Notes: generated by a model from the sequence alone, not told the origin. A stretch of DNA of 64,000 nt from Gracilimonas sp040904925 (GCA_040904925.1 JBBDSP010000024.1:1-64000), one strand, 5' to 3'. Numbered from the stretch's first letter, positions 54,911-64,000 are shown. Program-made: numbers and translations.

Positions 54911-55609
54911 TTAGTACTCGAACATATCCCAGGGTTTTCCGGTCGGCTTTGGAGCTTTTAGGATCATCAGCTCTTTTTTAGTAGGATGTTCGATCTCCAT
55001 TTTTACGGATCTCAATGCGATGTCCTGATTTCCTCTGTTCTTTGGATTTCCATATTTATGATCACCCCACAGAGGGTGTCCTTCCTTAGCAAATTGCACC
55101 CTTATTTGATGTGGCCTTCCGGTGATTAGATCTACCTCAATAACACTGAAATTAGCGTTTTGTTTGATGGTGATAAATTTCAACCGTGATTCTTTAGCTT
55201 TTCCCTTGGGTGATTTAAATGCTTTTACGGTATTGCTTCGGTTATCTTTTTCCAGGAAATGTACGAATTCACCATACACCGGAGCCTGTCCTTCAACCAG
55301 CGCCCAATAAGTTTTACTGATGGTTCGCTTTCGAATTTGATAGGAGAGGCGAGATGCTGCTTTTGAAGTACGTGCCAGTACCATTACTCCGCTTACGGGT
55401 CGGTCGAGACGGTGAACCAATCCCAGGAAAACATCTCCGGGCTTATTGTATTTCTTTTTGATGTATTGCTTACACAAATTCAGCACGTCGGGATCACCGG
55501 TATGGTCTTCCTGAGAAAGAACTCCCGCCGGCTTATCAATAACCAGCAGATGATTATCTTCATAAATGATGGGGATGTTGGGCTTGGTTCCGGTAAAATT
55601 TGTACTCAA
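54911..55609 (-). CDS. RluA-family pseudouridine synthase
   Basis: A 232-residue enzyme that converts specific uridines of rRNA or tRNA to pseudouridine. The catalytic Asp lies in HRLDRPVSGVMVLARTSKAA, with TGRPHQIRVQFA and the PLWGDHKYG motif downstream. The N-terminal S4 domain of RluC/D-type members is absent, closer to the RluA/TruC layout. Target site cannot be told. Convergent with the sensor kinase gene. Confidence 0.9.
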   Translation of the reverse strand: MSTNFTGTKPNIPIIYEDNHLLVIDKPAGVLSQEDHTGDPDVLNLCKQYIKKKYNKPGDVFLGLVHRLDRPVSGVMVLARTSKAASRLSYQIRKRTISKTYWALVEGQAPVYGEFVHFLEKDNRSNTVKAFKSPKGKAKESRLKFITIKQNANFSVIEVDLITGRPHQIRVQFAKEGHPLWGDHKYGNPKNRGNQDIALRSVKMEIEHPTKKELMILKAPKPTGKPWDMFEY

Positions 55610-55717
55610 GAGAAAAAATTAGATGAAAAATGATACTCCAAAGTTACGTGGAAATAACCCTAATAAAAATCTAATGAATCAGTGTAATCAGCCGTTCAAT
55701 TCTATTATCTTTGGAGC

Positions 55718-57559
55718 ATGAGCAACGAAGGACAAGTACAACTCTCTGATAAAGTAGCCAATCTGCCGACCTCACCGGGTGTCTATATTTACAGAGATGC
55801 TAACGATTCGGTGCTGTATGTGGGCAAGGCTAAGAAGTTAAGAAACCGGGTTCGTTCATATTTCCAGGACTCCAGGCCGCAAGATGGTCGGATCAAAACC
55901 ATGGTATCCAAGATCGATGACCTGGAAGTGTTTGTAACAGATTCGGAAGCTGAAGCCCTGATTCTGGAAAACAACCTCATCAAACAATATCAGCCCCGGT
56001 ATAATATTATGTATCGGGATGATAAGTCCTATCCATACATTTGCATCACCAACGATTCAAAGCCGCGCGTATACCCAACCCGAACGGTCCTGAAAGACGG
56101 GAGCAAATATTACGGCCCCTACGATAGTGTGGGCGCAATGAAGCGGATGCTGGAAACCATCCGAAAAGCATTTGGGCTGTGTACCTGTGCCGTTTCCCAA
56201 AAAACCATTGACAAAACCAGAGGAGTTCCAAAATGGCATTCCTGTTTCGATGATTATCTGGAAAACTGCTCCGGCGACTGGGACGATGAAGTGTATCAGG
56301 CAACCATAAAAAAAGTAGATCGAATGCTGAATGGGAGAACCGACCAGCTTATTCGTGAATTAAAAGATGAAATGCAGATCGCCTCGGATGCCCTGGCCTT
56401 TGAAGAAGCTGCTCAACTTCGCGATAGCCTGGAAGCCGTTCAGCATTACAGTCAAAAGATGAAAATGGTGGTTTCCCAAAAAGTAGATCGCGATGTATTT
56501 GCCATCCGCAAAGATGTGGAAATTGGAGAAGCTTGCGGAGTCTTATTTAAAGTGAGGGAAGGAAAGATGATCGGGAAATTCCACCGGTTCCTTAAAAATA
56601 TTGATGGACTTGAGATGGGAGAGATGCTGCAGTCTTTTATAGAGGATTATTACACGGGTCAGTATATGGCGGCTATTCCTGATGAAGTATATTTAAGCCA
56701 TGAATTACCTGATGCGGAGCCTCTGGAGCAATACATGCAACAGGAACGAGGGAAGATCGTGCCGGTTCATGTGCCGCAGATCGGAGAGAAGAAGCAGCTG
56801 ATCAAGATGGCGCAGGCAAATGCTAAGCTTCATCTGAATGAACGCGCACTGGAGAAAGCCAAGGCTGAGCGGGATCGAATTCCACATGCGGTCAAGGAGC
56901 TGAAAGAACATCTTAAGTTAGATCGGTTGCCGAGAAGGATCGAATGCTTTGATAATTCGAATTTACAGGGAAGCGACCCGGTGGCTTCAATGGTGTGTTT
57001 TGTTGATGCAAAGCCTCGAAAAAGTGAGTACAAACGATTTAATATAAAAACTGTGGAAGGCCCTGATGATTTTGCTTCTATGAAAGAGATTCTTATCCGT
57101 CGATATTCCCGGGTACAAGAAGAAGGGCAGCACATTCCTGACCTGATCATTGTTGATGGAGGAAAAGGGCAGCTTAGTTCATCTGTTGAGGCTTTGAAAG
57201 AAATCGATTTTTATGGAGAATGTGAGATCATTGGACTTGCAAAAAGATTAGAAGAAGTGTTCTTGCCGGGTATGAAAGATCCAATAATGATTCCCAAGAA
57301 GTCATCAGCTTTGAAGTTACTGCAACAGGCCCGGGATGAAGCACACCGTTTTGCCATTACTTTTCATCGCCAAAAGAGAAGTAAAAGAACAGTAAAAACA
57401 GAATTACTGGAAATTGATGGTGTTGGTGAAAAAACTGCACAAAAATTATTAAAGGAATTTGGATCGGTTAAAAAGATAAAGAAAGCTAAAAAAGCTGAAT
57501 TACAGGCTTCAGCAGGGAATTCAGTAGGTGAAAAAGTATACAATTTTTTTGCAAAGTAG
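55718..57559 (+). CDS. uvrC: Excinuclease ABC subunit C
   Basis: The incision subunit of nucleotide excision repair. The 613-residue protein has an N-terminal GIY-YIG nuclease (about 14-91, LPTSPGVYIYRDANDSVLYVGKAKKLRNR), a UvrB-interacting UVR segment (about 205-240), the RNase H-like C-terminal nuclease (CFDNSNLQGSDPVASMVCFVD and IVDGGKGQL) and a helix-hairpin-helix pair at the end. Full length and intact. Stands alone with a 157-bp gap upstream. Confidence 0.96.
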   Translation: MSNEGQVQLSDKVANLPTSPGVYIYRDANDSVLYVGKAKKLRNRVRSYFQDSRPQDGRIKTMVSKIDDLEVFVTDSEAEALILENNLIKQYQPRYNIMYRDDKSYPYICITNDSKPRVYPTRTVLKDGSKYYGPYDSVGAMKRMLETIRKAFGLCTCAVSQKTIDKTRGVPKWHSCFDDYLENCSGDWDDEVYQATIKKVDRMLNGRTDQLIRELKDEMQIASDALAFEEAAQLRDSLEAVQHYSQKMKMVVSQKVDRDVFAIRKDVEIGEACGVLFKVREGKMIGKFHRFLKNIDGLEMGEMLQSFIEDYYTGQYMAAIPDEVYLSHELPDAEPLEQYMQQERGKIVPVHVPQIGEKKQLIKMAQANAKLHLNERALEKAKAERDRIPHAVKELKEHLKLDRLPRRIECFDNSNLQGSDPVASMVCFVDAKPRKSEYKRFNIKTVEGPDDFASMKEILIRRYSRVQEEGQHIPDLIIVDGGKGQLSSSVEALKEIDFYGECEIIGLAKRLEEVFLPGMKDPIMIPKKSSALKLLQQARDEAHRFAITFHRQKRSKRTVKTELLEIDGVGEKTAQKLLKEFGSVKKIKKAKKAELQASAGNSVGEKVYNFFAK

Positions 57560-57767
57560 TTTGTCTAAATATCTATTGATGATTACATGCTAACATTATC
57601 ATGTTATATGAATATCGGTTCAGTGATAGTAAAATAGTGACAGAAAGGTGTGCAGTTAGAAGCACCATTCTGAAACGCTGATAGCAATCACAAGGTTTAT
57701 TGAAACAAAAGGTCAGTATCCCGGTTTGATTGTTAGCAGTAAAATCCCAAATTTTAGGGTGACTATT

Positions 57768-58409
57768 ATGAAATTGATCAAAAGACACGTTGAAAAAACT
57801 AATTATAAAAGCTTCAAGGACAGAGAGCTTGTAAAGATCTTTCGCGAAAATGCGGATGAGTCTGCTTTTAATGAGTTGATGAATCGTCATCAGCAGAAGA
57901 TCTATTCATATATCTACAGCATGGTTATGAATCCCGACATAGCAAACGATCTTTTCCAGACTACCTTCACTAAGGTGATCACAAAGATGGACGATACGTA
58001 TAATGAGCAGGGGAAATGGATAGCCTGGGTTATGCGAATTGCACATAATGCAACCATTGATTATTTAAGAAAACAAAAACGATATATTGACGTTAGTGGA
58101 TGGAGTGACGAGGACTCTTCAACCGATTATTTCGATCGGATGGAAGATGACAGCGTTGTGGATGCAGATGAAAAAATGGTTGAAACGGAAACCCGATCTA
58201 GTCTGATGAAGCACATAGCTAAACTTCCGGAAGAGCAGCGTTCAGTTGTTTTACTGAGGCATTATTACGAAATGCCATTCAAGGAAATTGCTGAACTTAC
58301 CGATGTATCCATAAATACGGCACTTGGTCGTATGCGATATGCACTCATAAATCTTAGAAAGTATTTTGAGGAAGAACGAGAAGAAGAGCAAAAACATGCA
58401 CACGGATGA
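57768..58409 (+). CDS. ECF-type RNA polymerase sigma factor
   Basis: A 213-residue group-4 sigma factor from ATG 57768. Region 2 (about 22-90, FNELMNRHQQKIYSYIYSMVMNPDIANDLFQTTF) and region 4 (about 140-195, LPEEQRSVVLLRHYYEMPFKEIAELTDVSINTALGRMRYA) are both clear. The gene overlaps the next one by 14 bp, which encodes an apparent membrane partner. Regulon unknown. Confidence 0.88.
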   Translation: MKLIKRHVEKTNYKSFKDRELVKIFRENADESAFNELMNRHQQKIYSYIYSMVMNPDIANDLFQTTFTKVITKMDDTYNEQGKWIAWVMRIAHNATIDYLRKQKRYIDVSGWSDEDSSTDYFDRMEDDSVVDADEKMVETETRSSLMKHIAKLPEEQRSVVLLRHYYEMPFKEIAELTDVSINTALGRMRYALINLRKYFEEEREEEQKHAHG

Positions 58410-58947
58410 AAACAAAGCTATTCGTTATCTGATGAAGGAGATGGACCCTTCAGAAGAGATGGAATTTGAAAAGCAAATGCGGAAGGATGAAAATCTATTG
58501 ATAGAAGTAGAAAGTTTGAGGGCTTCAAACAGGAAGCTCTCAGATCTTCCCCATAAAAATCCCCCTGAGGAACTGACAAAATCAATTACCCAACAAGCGG
58601 TACAAATACAGTCTCAAAAAAATACGAGTACAACTGATATTACCTTTTTTATTAAAAGGGGAATTGCTGTCGCCATTCTATTATCAGTATGCACAGGCGG
58701 GTACATCTATTATTCTGGGTATACTGAAACTCAGCTGGAATCATCAACCGTCAATGATACAGAAAATGTAGAGCCCTGGGTTGACAGAAATGAGATCCTG
58801 CGATTTTCAGAAGGGCAACAGATAGAACAGTCTTCAGCTATTCAGGCCGATTTAAACAGAAGTTACCAAAAGCTTCAATTGGTAAATGATCCTTCAAGCG
58901 GCAATAGCTCTGGTAACAGTATTTTACTTACTGGTTCACCCAATTAG
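58396..58947 (+). CDS. Anti-sigma-like membrane protein
   Basis: A 183-residue protein from ATG 58396 (MHTDENKA). The N-terminal 80 residues are charged and helical (KAIRYLMKEMDPSEEMEFEKQMRKD), similar to zinc-free anti-sigma domains. A membrane segment (about 92-112, FFIKRGIAVAILLSVCTGGY) and a short exported tail follow. Overlaps the sigma gene, so it probably holds that sigma factor at the membrane; the role is inferred from this context. Confidence 0.7.
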   Translation: MHTDENKAIRYLMKEMDPSEEMEFEKQMRKDENLLIEVESLRASNRKLSDLPHKNPPEELTKSITQQAVQIQSQKNTSTTDITFFIKRGIAVAILLSVCTGGYIYYSGYTETQLESSTVNDTENVEPWVDRNEILRFSEGQQIEQSSAIQADLNRSYQKLQLVNDPSSGNSSGNSILLTGSPN

Positions 58948-59086
58948 TCACCTTATAGCCATTAAGTTATGGTATTAATGTGGAAAACTTCAGCACTGAA
59001 TGTGAATAAGTATTTTTGTATGGCAGTGCACCTCGCTTTATATTAGAATTTATAATAAAACTATATCAAGCATAAAGCAGGATTTA

Positions 59087-59884
59087 ATGGGAAAAGTCAT
59101 TTCAATTGCCAATCAGAAAGGTGGAGTAGGAAAAACGACTACGGCAATTAATTTAGCGGCCAGTTTAGCGGCAGTAGAACATCCTACCTTGGTTATAGAT
59201 ATAGATCCCCAAAGTAATACCACAAGTGGACTTGGGATCGAGTCGAAAACGGTTAGCAATTCAGTGTATGAAATGATGATCGGCAGTACGGATATTGAAG
59301 ATACTATACGCCAGACTGAACTCGATTTTCTGGACTTGGTACCTGCTCATATAAATCTCGTGGGCGCCGAGATCGAGATGATAGACCGTGAGGAACGAGA
59401 GCGAATCCTTAAAAAAGCAATTGAGAGCGTTCGGGATAAGTATGATTTTATCATTATCGATTGCCCACCTTCATTAGGGTTACTTACCATTAATGCGCTA
59501 ACAGCTTCCGATTCAATCGTGATACCTGTTCAGTGTGAATATTTTGCTCTTGAAGGATTAGGACAGCTCTTAAATACCATTAAGATCGTTCGTCAGCATT
59601 TGAACCCTGAGTTAGACATCGAAGGAGTACTGCTAACGATGTATGATACCAGAACCAGACTATCTAATCAGGTTGCAGATGAGGTTAAACGATATTTTGA
59701 TGACCGTGTTTTTAAAGCAGTAATTGCTCGTAACATTCGACTTGCGGAAGCTCCAAGCTTTGGGAAACCGGCGCTACTATACGACTCAACAAGTGTTGGC
59801 GCGAAGAATTACCTGGCACTTGCCCGGGAAATAATTAAGAGAAATAAGAAATTATTCAAGAACAGCCCGGTTCTTTCAGATTAA
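59087..59884 (+). CDS. parA: Chromosome-partitioning ATPase ParA
   Basis: A 265-residue ParA/Soj ATPase that positions ParB-DNA complexes. It has the deviant Walker A motif QKGGVGKTTTAINLAASL at the N-terminus, Walker A' DIDPQSNTTSGL and Walker B IIIDCPPSLGLLTIN. Followed by parB with a 16-bp gap and a DUF5683 gene, a common arrangement in Bacteroidota. I looked for a parS palindrome nearby and did not find one. Confidence 0.94.
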   Translation: MGKVISIANQKGGVGKTTTAINLAASLAAVEHPTLVIDIDPQSNTTSGLGIESKTVSNSVYEMMIGSTDIEDTIRQTELDFLDLVPAHINLVGAEIEMIDREERERILKKAIESVRDKYDFIIIDCPPSLGLLTINALTASDSIVIPVQCEYFALEGLGQLLNTIKIVRQHLNPELDIEGVLLTMYDTRTRLSNQVADEVKRYFDDRVFKAVIARNIRLAEAPSFGKPALLYDSTSVGAKNYLALAREIIKRNKKLFKNSPVLSD

Positions 59885-59900
59885 GACACATAACTAAATT

Positions 59901-60827
59901 ATGGCTACCAAAAAAGTATTAGGGCGTGGTTTAGGTGCTTTCTTTCCGGAATATCAGGAAGATGAGAAGGAGGTAGATGAGCCCAAAAAAGAAGGCGTCG
60001 AGAAAAGTATAGTTAAGCCGGAGGATCGGGTTAATATAGTACTGTTTGTTCCTGTCGATCATATCCGTAAGAATCCACATCAACCCCGAAAAGAGTTTGA
60101 TGAAGAAAAACTGGATGAGTTAGGAGCCTCTATCAAAAAGCACGGACTCATTCAGCCCATCACCGTCAGGTATATAGGGGAGAAGAGATTTGAGTTGATC
60201 AGTGGTGAAAGAAGGCTTCGGGCTGCTAAATTAGCCGGATTAAAAGAGATCCCTGCTTTTATTCGTGAAGCCGATGACGAGCAAAGCATGGCGTTTGCAC
60301 TGATCGAAAATATTCAGCGTGAAGAACTAAACCCTCTCGAAGTGGCATTGGGTTATAAACGTTTGCTGGAAGAATTTGATTACACCCAAGCCGAAGTAGC
60401 TGAAAGGGTTGGTAAGAACCGCACGACTGTGACGAACATGCTAAGGCTTCTGAATTTACCGGATTTCATTCAATCAGCTCTGAAATCAAATCAGATCTCG
60501 ATGGGGCATGCAAGGGCTTTGATCACCATCGAGGATGAGGAAGTTCAGAAGAAGATCCTGAACAAAGTAATTGATAAGGGATTATCGGTTCGTCAGATAG
60601 AAGAAGCTGTACGTGATGTATCGAAGCCATCTGCTTCAAAAAAGAAGTCAGAATCCAAAAAGGAAGAATTAGATCCATTTTATAAGGAAATTTCTGCCCG
60701 TTTACGACGTACATTCAGTACAAAAGTAAAAATTAATCCTAAAAAGGAAGGTGGGGAAATCAAGATTGAATACTACTCTGAAGATGACTTGGAAAGAATA
60801 CTCGGTATCATTGACTCGATCGATTAG
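59901..60827 (+). CDS. parB: Chromosome-partitioning protein ParB
   Basis: A 308-residue centromere-binding CTPase. The N-terminal ParB domain has NPHQPRKEFDEEKLDELGASI and the CTP-site GERRLRAAKLAGLKEIPA and ENIQREELNPLE. A helix-turn-helix (YTQAEVAERVGKNRTTVTNMLRLL) and a C-terminal dimerisation part follow. Its 3' end overlaps the DUF5683 gene by about 44 bp. Confidence 0.94.
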   Translation: MATKKVLGRGLGAFFPEYQEDEKEVDEPKKEGVEKSIVKPEDRVNIVLFVPVDHIRKNPHQPRKEFDEEKLDELGASIKKHGLIQPITVRYIGEKRFELISGERRLRAAKLAGLKEIPAFIREADDEQSMAFALIENIQREELNPLEVALGYKRLLEEFDYTQAEVAERVGKNRTTVTNMLRLLNLPDFIQSALKSNQISMGHARALITIEDEEVQKKILNKVIDKGLSVRQIEEAVRDVSKPSASKKKSESKKEELDPFYKEISARLRRTFSTKVKINPKKEGGEIKIEYYSEDDLERILGIIDSID

Positions 60828-61431
60828 TATAGCACTTTTAGCAGGAGTGTTATTTACGGTTGATGGGGTCTCACAATCCTTTTCATCAGCACAGAATTTT
60901 GTTCCTCAAAACTATTCCATAGAACAAGCCTTTAATGAAGATTCAGTAAGAACTAAATTCCCCGATCCCAAAAAAGTACTGCGGCAATCACTAATCATTC
61001 CGGGATGGGGACAGATTACAAATAAACAGATTTGGAAGGTCCCAATTATTTACGGCCTGATGGGTGGATTGACTTACTACAGTATTGATTTGAATTCGCG
61101 TTATAAAGACTACAGGGCAGCGTATTATAATTTAAATCCTGATACCCCGGATGATAACAGGTTTGGTCCCACACCCGGTTATATTGCCCCGGATGCAAAC
61201 TTAGAGTCCATAAGAGAAGTACGGGATGACCTTCGTAACAGAAGAGATCTGGTGTTCGTTTTTATTGGGCTTTCATATGCGTTAAATGCAGTTGATGCTT
61301 ATGTGTTTGCACACCTTAGGTCATTTGATGTATCAGATGATCTTTCAATGAGAATTGACATGAAACCAACATTTTTGGCGGTAAATAATTATAGAGCCGC
61401 GCCATCCGTTTCACTATCCATAAATTTTTGA
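60784..61431 (+). CDS. DUF5683 domain-containing membrane protein
   Basis: A 215-residue exported or membrane protein. I place the start at ATG 60784 (MTWKEYSVSL...), where the signal segment starts; an upstream frame from 60751 adds 11 residues. The DUF5683 core LRQSLIIPGWGQITNKQIWKVPIIYGL is seen, followed by hydrophobic segments and VFIGLSYALNAVDAYVFAHL. The family commonly sits behind parB. Function unknown. It overlaps parB. Confidence 0.78.
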   Translation: MTWKEYSVSLTRSISIALLAGVLFTVDGVSQSFSSAQNFVPQNYSIEQAFNEDSVRTKFPDPKKVLRQSLIIPGWGQITNKQIWKVPIIYGLMGGLTYYSIDLNSRYKDYRAAYYNLNPDTPDDNRFGPTPGYIAPDANLESIREVRDDLRNRRDLVFVFIGLSYALNAVDAYVFAHLRSFDVSDDLSMRIDMKPTFLAVNNYRAAPSVSLSINF

Positions 61432-61452
61432 CAGCTATTTTATTATAACTAT

Positions 61453-62154
61453 ATGACCAAAGATCAAAGAGAATTTCAAAAGAGAAAGGAAAGCAGCGGT
61501 TTTGACCGTGACATCTGGAGCGTCTTCAAAGTAATGGGAGAATTTGTGGAAGGCTATGATAAGCTTTTCCAGATCGGTCCATGTATTTCAATATTCGGTT
61601 CAGCCCGCACAACTCCTGATAACGAGTATTACAGATTGGCTGTTGAGACGGCTGAAAAGATCACCAAAAAAGGATTTGGGGTGATAACAGGTGGCGGGCC
61701 TGGAATAATGGAAGCCGGTAACAAAGGAGCTGAACAAGCCAATGGGAAATCAGTTGGATTGGGAATCAGTTTGCCATTTGAACAGGGCATAAATCAGCAT
61801 GTTGATCCTGACTTTAGCATTAACTTCAACTATTTTTTTGTACGTAAGGTGATGTTTGTGAAATATGCTCAGGGTTTTATTGTATTTCCCGGGGGCTTCG
61901 GAACCCTGGATGAATTATTTGAAAGCCTCACACTAATTCAGACAAGAAAGATAGACCAGATACCGATCATACTTTTTGGGAGTGAATACTGGAAAGGATT
62001 GATCGGGTGGATAGAAAATACTATGAAAGAGTGGGGAACGATCTCTGATGATGATACCGATCTGTTTCATGTTACAGATTCAACTGATGAGGCCGTAAAA
62101 ATTATCTGCGATTTCTACAGTGAAAAAGAACCAATGCCCAATTTTTACTTTTAA
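61453..62154 (+). CDS. LOG-family protein (TIGR00730-like)
   Basis: A 233-residue Rossmann-fold protein with the LOG motifs GGGPGIMEAGNKGA and PGGFGTLDELFESLTLIQ. Family members act as cytokinin-activating phosphoribohydrolases or nucleotide 5'-monophosphate hydrolases. Its native substrate in this organism is unknown. Alone, downstream of the DUF5683 gene. Confidence 0.9.
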   Translation: MTKDQREFQKRKESSGFDRDIWSVFKVMGEFVEGYDKLFQIGPCISIFGSARTTPDNEYYRLAVETAEKITKKGFGVITGGGPGIMEAGNKGAEQANGKSVGLGISLPFEQGINQHVDPDFSINFNYFFVRKVMFVKYAQGFIVFPGGFGTLDELFESLTLIQTRKIDQIPIILFGSEYWKGLIGWIENTMKEWGTISDDDTDLFHVTDSTDEAVKIICDFYSEKEPMPNFYF

Positions 62155-62284
62155 TTCGGAACATGAAAGCGCTTTGCTTAGTTTATTACATACTATTTCA
62201 TTAGAAAGACAGTTATTATTTTAACTTCAGTGTCATTTTTTATTAAATTCGGCGCTGCAACTAACGATCAAAACAAAAAACGAT

Positions 62285-63319
62285 ATGAAGGTTTTAAAAA
62301 TAAGTTTATGTGCCGCTTTGTTAGCTCTTGTGGCATTCCAAGTTCAAGCACAAGATAGAACTGAAGCAGTTCAACTTTATAATCAAGGATTAGAGCAAGC
62401 TCAGTCAAATGATTACGAGTCAGCTATTACAACATTTACCCAGGTAATTTCAGTTGCAGAGCAACTTGGCCCTGAAGGAGAAGACATTAAGGGAAATGCT
62501 GAATCTCAAATTCCTAAAATGTATTATGCAATGGCTCGAAGTGCTTATCAAAACTTCCAGTCAGAGCGTAGTATTGAATCACTCGATGATGCAATATCTG
62601 CATTCCGTGATGTAGTTGAGATCAGTGAGGAATATGGTGATGACCGATATGCGCCTACTGCAAAGGGAGCGATACCTCAACTTCAATACAGTAAAGCAGT
62701 CATTTATTATGGACAAGAAGAATATGAACTTTCTGATGAAGCCGTAGATAATGCGCTGAATGCGAACCCAAATTATGCAGCTGCTTATTTTCAGAAAGCC
62801 AGAAACTTCAAGAAAATGAAGGATACCGAAGGTGATGGTATCATTGATGATGATATAGAAGGTATGCTGGAATGGTTTGACCGTGCAATTGAAGTTGGTC
62901 AGTCTACCAATAAGCCTGACATTGTTGAAAGAGCTCGTGAATCTGCTCACGATGAATTGTTAGCCGTAGGTACCAGAGCATCAGAAGATGATAATTTAGA
63001 CTATGCTCTTGAAATGCTTTCCAAAGCACTGGAATATGATAGTGAATCAGAAGATGTGTACTACCGACTTGCTGAAGCACATAACAAAGCAGGCAACGCA
63101 CAAGACGCGGTTGATGCTGCCAGAACTTCGTTAGAATATGAGAATGGCGGAAGAACTGATCAGGCCAAGATCTATTATGAGCTGGGTTATGCATACCAGA
63201 CTTTAGGTAGCAAATCAGAAGCTTGCGATGCATTTACAAACGCACTTTATGGTTCATTCAGATCACCTGCAGAGCATAAGATGGAGTTTGAGCTCAAATG
63301 TGACTCAACTGCAGACTAA
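62285..63319 (+). CDS. Exported tetratricopeptide-repeat protein
   Basis: A 344-residue protein with a signal peptide (ending VQAQ near residue 22) and six or more TPR-like helical pairs (YNQGLEQAQSNDYESAITTFTQ, ALEMLSKALEYDSESEDVYYRLAEAHNKAG, AKIYYELGYAYQTLGSKSEACDAF). It is likely a periplasmic scaffold; partners are unknown. Followed by a strong terminator. Confidence 0.85.
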   Translation: MKVLKISLCAALLALVAFQVQAQDRTEAVQLYNQGLEQAQSNDYESAITTFTQVISVAEQLGPEGEDIKGNAESQIPKMYYAMARSAYQNFQSERSIESLDDAISAFRDVVEISEEYGDDRYAPTAKGAIPQLQYSKAVIYYGQEEYELSDEAVDNALNANPNYAAAYFQKARNFKKMKDTEGDGIIDDDIEGMLEWFDRAIEVGQSTNKPDIVERARESAHDELLAVGTRASEDDNLDYALEMLSKALEYDSESEDVYYRLAEAHNKAGNAQDAVDAARTSLEYENGGRTDQAKIYYELGYAYQTLGSKSEACDAFTNALYGSFRSPAEHKMEFELKCDSTAD

Positions 63320-63342
63320 ACAATTTGCTTCAAAATAAAATT

Positions 63343-63376
63343 AAGCCACGTTCATAAACGGACGTGGCTTTTTTTT
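63343..63376 (+). terminator. Rho-independent terminator after the TPR gene
   Basis: A 9-bp perfect stem aagccacgt/acgtggctt (63343-63351 and 63362-63370) with a 10-nt loop is followed by six T. It separates the TPR gene from the transketolase gene. Confidence 0.9.
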
Positions 63377-63472
63377 GTGTAATTAATTTTTATTCCTTTT
63401 TTATACAATTTCGGCATTTGGTATCTTCCCGACTCTACGAGTTCACTTTTAAACATTTATAAAAACTCCTTC

Positions 63473-64000
63473 ATGCCCGCTTCAAAACTTGATAACCTTT
63501 GTGTTAATACCATCAGAACCTTATCTATTGATGCCGTTGAAAAAGCTAACTCAGGTCACCCCGGAATGCCCATGGGCATGGCTGATGTAGCTTATGTGCT
63601 TTGGACTAAATTCCTGAAACATAATCCGAAAAATCCAAACTGGTTCGATAGGGACCGATTTATTCTTTCCGCCGGCCATGGGTCTATGTTGATATATAGC
63701 TTGCTGCACTTATCAGGTTACGATCTGAGTCTTGAAGAGATCAAAAACTTTCGCCAAATGGGAAGTAAAACCCCCGGGCATCCCGAGTATGGAATGACCC
63801 CCGGAGTTGAAACTACAACGGGACCTCTTGGACAAGGATTTGGAACCGGAGTAGGAATGGCAATGGCTGAGCATTTCCTGGCTGCCAAGTTTAATAAAGA
63901 AAATCAGAAGATCGTGGATCATTACACCTATGCAATTGTAAGTGATGGAGACCTGATGGAAGGTATTTCACACGAATCAGCTTCCATGGCTGGCCATATG
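63473..64000 (+). CDS. tkt: Transketolase, N-terminal part (cut by window edge)
   Basis: An open frame of 176 codons from ATG 63473 runs to the window end without a stop. The product is a thiamine-diphosphate enzyme of the pentose phosphate pathway. ANSGHPGMPMGMADVAYVL, FILSAGHGSMLIYSLLHLSGY, TGPLGQGFGTGVGMAMAE and the start of the ThDP motif SDGDLMEG are all seen. About 490 more residues are expected beyond the edge. Confidence 0.95.
   Translation, partial: MPASKLDNLCVNTIRTLSIDAVEKANSGHPGMPMGMADVAYVLWTKFLKHNPKNPNWFDRDRFILSAGHGSMLIYSLLHLSGYDLSLEEIKNFRQMGSKTPGHPEYGMTPGVETTTGPLGQGFGTGVGMAMAEHFLAAKFNKENQKIVDHYTYAIVSDGDLMEGISHESASMAGHM

Noticed and set aside
58948..59086. Possible parS centromere palindrome near parA/parB
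   Set aside because: Looked for a tgttccacgtggaaca-like sequence around the pair and within the genes and found none.
1..64000. tRNA, rRNA and CRISPR arrays
   Set aside because: No tRNA-like cloverleaf with a plausible T-arm, no rRNA-like stretch and no regularly spaced direct repeats were seen by eye; a weak tRNA could be missed without a covariance model.

Overview
The window is a 64 kb piece of a bacterial chromosome from the Bacteroidota/Balneolota side of the tree. The best guess is a Balneola- or Gracilimonas-like member of Balneolota. This is an inference from gene content: a giant secreted protein ending in a type IX secretion (T9SS) sorting domain of the PNPFNPTTTIRF kind, DUF4271-, DUF3109- and DUF5683-type proteins typical of that group, the parA-parB-DUF5683 order, and SusC/TonB-like outer-membrane barrels. 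No rRNA, tRNA or CRISPR array was seen.

Layout. Positions 1-20100 hold housekeeping genes: DUF4271-like, miaB, pyrE, pgpA and pgsA (minus); cinA, an outer-membrane barrel and ftsX (plus); a Fur-type regulator (minus); an acyl-CoA ligase (plus); an S41 protease, hslU, hslV, an RNase E/G, murA, a biotin carrier protein and a small winged-helix-like protein (minus). Positions 20240-22330 hold a DUF3109 protein and rpoN. An unusually repeat-rich gap follows at 22331-22988, with a MITE-like 216-bp element bounded by 19-bp inverted repeats.

Positions 22989-40583 are a minus-strand surface-appendage locus, the most distinctive part of the window. In transcription order it holds a 1666-residue T9SS adhesin, three prepilin-like proteins, three overlapping DUF4402-type subunits, a 2-kb block of repeats and mobile DNA, a fourth DUF4402 subunit that looks like a major pilin and has its own terminator, a PapD-like chaperone, and a 1488-residue FimD-like usher. 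The usher carries an acidic linker and SPOR-like tail not known from classical ushers. Chaperone-usher systems are a proteobacterial hallmark, so this is a good candidate for an undescribed variant. The mobile block holds an IS110-family element with a plausible bridge-RNA region and a small GIY-YIG nuclease gene sitting in the loop of a repeat palindrome.

Positions 40782-45338 return to ordinary genes: rmlA-rmlD-rmlC-rmlB for dTDP-rhamnose, an EVE protein and an alpha/beta hydrolase. Positions 45335-50564 are a visibly AT-richer island: a short protein with a SeqA/RHH-like head and an SRA-like tail, a DNA methyltransferase, a protein with two GHKL ATPase modules (the second like a histidine kinase), and a receiver-domain protein. 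I read this as a candidate phosphorelay-controlled modification/defence system.

The rest is core again: rmuC, mtgA, a HisKA_2-type sensor kinase, an RluA-type pseudouridine synthase, uvrC, an ECF sigma factor with a membrane anti-sigma-like partner, parA, parB, a DUF5683 protein, a LOG-family protein, a TPR protein and the 5' end of a transketolase gene cut by the window edge. All family assignments were made by eye from motifs and length; no database search was run.
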